Assembly: GCA_037176885.1 (NCBI GenBank)
Contig: JAWWNJ010000025.1
Coordinates: 682,001 to 746,000 of the forward strand
From: Favolaschia claudopus
Lineage: Eukaryota > Basidiomycota > Agaricomycetes > Agaricales > Mycenaceae
Direction of reading: 5' to 3'
Length of the DNA stretch: 64,000 bases
Under the pieces are notes generated by a model, which did no database searches, was not told the origin of the DNA, and worked only from the letters and a program-made list of their open reading frames with translations. Both the position numbers and the translations under genes were made by a program. This document shows, piece by piece, positions 60,166 through 64,000 of the stretch (its first letter is position 1; each line of letters starts with the position of its first letter).

Positions 60166-60719
60166 CGGACGAGTCGCGGCAGCAGCTGGCGCAATTGTAG
60201 ACATACATAGAGAAAAATTGACCACGGTGCGACGTTTCGAGAATTGGCCACACTGCGATGTTCTTGTACGCCTGCTTGTATCCATATGTAGTCTGAACTT
60301 TTATATGTAGCCTTTTTGTATGAAGCTTGTGGGGAATGCACTCAGAGGCGCTCAGACCAAGGACTTCATAAAGGGTTTCAGGTGAGAAGGCGTGAGCTGG
60401 GAGGGGGCGGCAGGCTTTGGAGTCTGAGTGGAAAGAAAGGGCATTTTTAAATCATTTGTGACGTTGATGCTGTGGGGACGCGATCACATGTCCGCGCATT
60501 CCCAATCCCTTTCAACCCTTTGGAGTCCATTGTTTGGAGCATTCCACCGTATCACGGGCAAAACGGCGCGTACACAATGATAGTGGTTTCAACTCAGACT
60601 GCATTCTAGACGATGACTATTGAAGCACTCATTTTCATCGGTTTTGGATCTATTTCGGCTTATCCGTTTTGGAGGATTCCAAAGGAGTAACTAGCACGAG
60701 CTACACGGTCTACCTTCCC
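60166..60719. other. Interval between K2 and FAD oxidase 2, with orphan F-box-start element
   Basis: Gene ends converge here. On the minus strand, positions 60497-60478 carry a perfect 20-base copy of the FB3 element GCGCGGACATGTGATCGCGT, with no F-box gene attached. It may mark a lost family member. Confidence 0.5.
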
Positions 60720-62656
60720 TCATGCAACAGGTCGTACACTTTGAGGGTTGTGGAACACATCTTTGGGGTCGATAGCGGCCTTAATCTGCTGCAGTCGCGG
60801 CAGATTGGTGCCCCAGTATTGCTGCTGTCCGTTGGTCAATTGCGGGCTAAACATCGATAATTAGTGTTAGCATAGAGAGAAAAGGAATTCACGCACTCGA
60901 CGTAGCCAGCATAAGCTCCAAAGTCCACGCCGGGCATAGAATCAGTGATCTTCTTGGACATGCCAGTCACGAAGTCGATGGTCTTGGTGGAGAGGGAGCC
61001 AAGGCCAACGGCGTATGTTTGCAGATAGAACTAATTATGATAGTGAGCGTGGGCCTCGGTGCCATTCAAGACGGGAAACTGACGAGAGCATCTCGGTGAG
61101 CGTATGCCGTTGCGTTTTGGGGAACATCGTTAACAGCGCCGCCCTCAACGTCGAAGATGGCGAACCAGATCTGCAGCAGGTCAACGAGGATTCCAGAGCA
61201 GGGACAACAAGTTGAGCTTACAAGAGTGCCTTTATCAGTGTTGTCAAGGTAGTTGAAGAAGTCCTGGATGCCTTTCATGGGTATCAGGGTATCGGGCCGG
61301 AAGGTCAAGCTCTTAGAGTAGAAGGATCCAGACTGGAGAGCACCTCAATTCAGATTCATGGAGGGAAGCCCGAGGGGAGAAACATACCACGCCTCCGACG
61401 AGCTTGAGTGCCTCGGTTTCTGCCCAGTTTCCAACGGCGCCTAGCCAGTTGTCGAGGGTGTTGACCGATACAGTAGCATTCTGAGCAAGCCGCTTCTCAA
61501 AGTTGAGTGCGTCGTATTCCGCCTTTGTGCCGAAGTAGGTGCCTGGAATACGGCAACATCAGAGATCGACGCAAAATAATAAAGATGCATAGGATGCATG
61601 CTTACCAGAAATGATCATGCCGAGCTCGAATAAGACCACCTCAGTAGCGAGTTTGCGGTCAAGGTTAGGGTCCGCAACGATAGATTGCCAAGTAGCGAAA
61701 GTGTTAGCCATGTTAGCTTTTTTGCCAAACCTACAGCTAGCGGTGAGCCGGTAGAATTCAAAAAATGGACAAAACGCACTCTAGGGTATACGAGTAACGA
61801 ATGACGTTGGTGGGTTCAGGACGGGTTAAGAAAACAAATTCTGTGACCACTCCGAAGGAGGCAGCAGCTCCTTTCACAGCCTAAAGTAACGAACCGTAAG
61901 AAAACAACGGTACAGAAGAAAATGAAAAGACACCAACGAATAGAATTTCCGGGTTCTGGGTCGCGCTAGCCCGAGTGATTGTGCCGTTTGCCAGGACAAT
62001 TTCGACCTCCAAGATGTGATCCAGCGCAGAGCCCCACTGCCGCGAGATGGGACCAAGACCGCCGATCGTTGCATGGCCACCAATTCCGACTGTGCACGTA
62101 AGAGACAGAACACACGAAGATATTGGATGGACACAAACCTTGCGGGCAAGTCCCATGTGCGATTGCGCGTCCACCAGCATCGTGCATACGTGTGGTCACG
62201 TCGGCGAGGAGAGTACCAGCTCCAACGGTCGCTTGCCAATTCGAAGTGTCCATGCTGAATTTCTGGAAGTTGACCATATCTACGACGACGGCGTTGTCCT
62301 CCCCTCCAAGGCCTGTCAATATGCATCTGACGCGTGAGTACGCGAAAGACAAGAAAAATCTCAAGTCACCCACCGTAATTGCCGTAGCTGTGACCACCGC
62401 TCCGTGCCTGCACTTTAACATTGCTGGCGACGGCGCATTGCACGATTTTGGAAATCTCCTGCGACGTTGTTGGGCGGGTAACAGCGGCGGGAACGACAGG
62501 AATGTGTTGGTTGTATGCCTTGACATTGGCGAGCTGGTAGAACACGCTCTGCGGGTATGCTACGTCGCCGGAGCTCGACGCGAAGACGTTGTTGAGACAG
62601 AGCTGGAGGGGGGAACCAGCTTGCGACGCGGGGGGAAGACTTTGCGTTTGACCCAT
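60720..62656 (-). CDS. FAD-linked oxidase (BBE-like), no signal peptide
   Basis: Starts MGQTQSLPPASQAGSPLQLC and aligns throughout with the oxidase at 50433: [29 protein letters not shown] (FAD-His), [24 protein letters not shown] spliced to [13 protein letters not shown] (FAD-Cys), [20 protein letters not shown], and the end [33 protein letters not shown] with a stop at 60720. Several introns (about 60860-60900, 61020-61080, 61200-61220, 61340-61390, 61550-61610, 61720-61790, 62090-62140 and 62320-62370) were located only approximately. Unlike its paralog it has no hydrophobic leader and no C-terminal anchor, so it seems intracellular or needs an unrecognised upstream exon. The oxidase chemistry is expected to be the same. 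It lies next to a P450 gene, also on the minus strand. Confidence 0.83.
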
Positions 62657-63669
62657 GATGAACCGAACAAGAACGGGGAACTAGGGAAGCGCGCGAGTGA
62701 ACGCGTCGGTGTATTTGAGACGAGTCGATAAAACGCGGGGAATGCGGCTATCAGAGTCGAAGAGCAAAAACCGTATGGCGACGGCACATGGGTGCCTATC
62801 GACGAGCAGAAGAAAGATGTCATAAAAAGAATACCCGCTGAAGCTGGGCCTGGGGTTCGACGCATAAGATCAGATGTGCATGGGTCACAAGCAGGCTGAC
62901 CGCGATCTCAATACGATGAAGCTTGGCGACAACAACTAACAAGTCGTACGATTTTGTTCTCCGATTCAAGGCCGCCAAACTCCAGACCCGCCCAAGAACG
63001 ACCGTAGGTTGGACCAAGATTGGACTTGTGCTTACTTGTGCCAGGGAATACTTCAGAGAGATCCTCAGCGATCACCACAAGGGTCTTCGCGGGTTGATTC
63101 TCGCCGGTGTAACCTGAAGATCGTCGTGATTTTCTTTTTTTGCTGTTGATTTTCGGCGCCGATGATGGTGCGTCGACGTCGGGGGTCGGGGCCTAGTCGG
63201 GGCTTGACCATGGACACAGGCTCGCAGACGATTTCAGGGACGACGTGTTTTGCGTCAACAACAGAGTTGAAAACGGACCCTTTGCCGCGGCGAAAAACCT
63301 TCCTTTTTACGCAAGTGCATTCTGCTGAATTTGAAAATTTGTAGTACCTCGAGCCCATGTCTTGAGATCAGCAGTGAGCGGCGGGAAATATCTTGGAGAC
63401 ACCCCAGGCACAATCCTGTCCTGGTAATACCAATTCAGAGGCTCGGCAAGTCTACAAACCTCATTGCCCAGTAAATCTTTGGTGCATCTCAAAATATTCA
63501 GAATGCCTTTCTCTCTAAAGCGCGTTCGACTGATACACCACTCGTCTACGAATGCTACACGGGTCATGCAGTGCGCTATCTGCTTGTTCTGACGACACAA
63601 GAATTCCCGTACTCCACGTCGAGTCCGAGTGCGGTAAGTATGCTACGATTGACCGTCCCGACAGTGGGC
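62657..63669. other. Interval between FAD oxidase 2 and the P450 gene
   Basis: About 1 kb upstream of FAD oxidase 2 and downstream of the P450. The open frames (for example minus 63307-63600) contain no recognised domain. Confidence 0.4.
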
Positions 63670-64000
63670 TTATATTGCCTGGTTGCGCGGAGTCAAAGTC
63701 ACCATCAGTGGGCCCCGAGCAACAATAAATATCTCTTTGATACTCCCAGGCCATTCCTCTCCATCGAACCCATCCGCAAACTTCATCTCAAACGATTTGA
63801 ACAAAACGCTGAGCACCCCGAACATCTCGCGCATTGCAAATTTCTGCCCAGCGCAGTTGGCAGGTCCCAGTGAGAACGGGATGAATGCGGATGGCTCGTG
63901 CTTTTCGAGCTTGCTATCTGGAAGCCATCTCTCGGGAAGGAATCGGTCGGGATGGGAGAAGTAGTCGGGGTTTCGATGGATCGAGTGCGTCGCCACTGAC
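63670..64000 (-). CDS. Cytochrome P450, C-terminal end (N-terminus outside window)
   Basis: The last 108 or so codons of a P450: SIHRNPDYFSHPDRFLPERWL (the PERF-type region), then the heme-binding loop FIPFSLGPANCAGQKFAMRE with the cysteine ligand. It continues with helix L and ends EIFIVARGPLMVTLTPRNQAI at a TAA (63672-63670). The heme loop reads FSLGPANCAGQ, as in many fungal P450s. The reaction cannot be assigned from this fragment. Its position next to an FAD oxidase on the same strand could mean a small oxidative gene group. Confidence 0.88.
   Translation of the reverse strand, partial: SVATHSIHRNPDYFSHPDRFLPERWLPDSKLEKHEPSAFIPFSLGPANCAGQKFAMREMFGVLSVLFKSFEMKFADGFDGEEWPGSIKEIFIVARGPLMVTLTPRNQAI

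Overview
The window looks like nuclear DNA of a mushroom-forming basidiomycete (Agaricomycetes). Genes are broken by many 45-70 base introns with GTRNGT/YAG borders. The gene content is typical of that class: a DUF6534 membrane protein, expanded F-box proteins, a very large DUF3638/DUF3645 protein, berberine-bridge-type flavin oxidases, a P450 and a Ty3/Gypsy chromovirus. Gene models were spliced by eye; where all exons could be placed, the lengths sum to whole codons.

Layout. 0-5 kb: an MFS monocarboxylate-type transporter (minus, runs off the left edge) and a DUF6534 membrane protein, followed by a 38-base C tract. 6.35-12.37 kb: one complete, young LTR retrotransposon (minus) with 5-bp target duplications, a self-complementary primer site and separate gag and pol frames. 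14.6-21 kb: a MIF/tautomerase protein, an O-acetylhomoserine sulfhydrylase-type enzyme, a small Cys-rich protein and the 60S biogenesis factor Nop53. 21.4-34.4 kb: a lineage-specific cluster holding kinase-like gene K1, a broken F-box gene (FBpsi), an unrelated F-box gene, and F-box paralogs FB1, FB2 (frameshifted) and FB3. 34.8-49.9 kb: housekeeping-type genes GWT1, the ~3,100-residue DUF3638/DUF3645 protein and a C2-domain protein. 50.4-64 kb: a secreted FAD oxidase, F-box paralog FB4, kinase-like gene K2, a second FAD oxidase without signal peptide (opposite strand), and the C-terminus of a cytochrome P450.

The most striking structure is a divergent gene pair present twice in inverted orientation: an F-box gene back to back with a gene for a large protein of unknown family (Cys-containing N-terminal domain, long disordered Gly-rich middle, atypical HND/DFD kinase-like C-terminus). 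Copy 2 (FB4/K2) is intact. In copy 1 (FBpsi/K1) a deletion appears to have removed the shared promoter, the 5' half of the F-box gene and the start codon of K1, yet K1 remains open for about 3 kb. FB2, FB3, FB4 and K2 share a short sequence element next to their starts, and an orphan copy lies beyond K2. I know no function for this module; the pairing suggests co-regulated partners, but that is inference.
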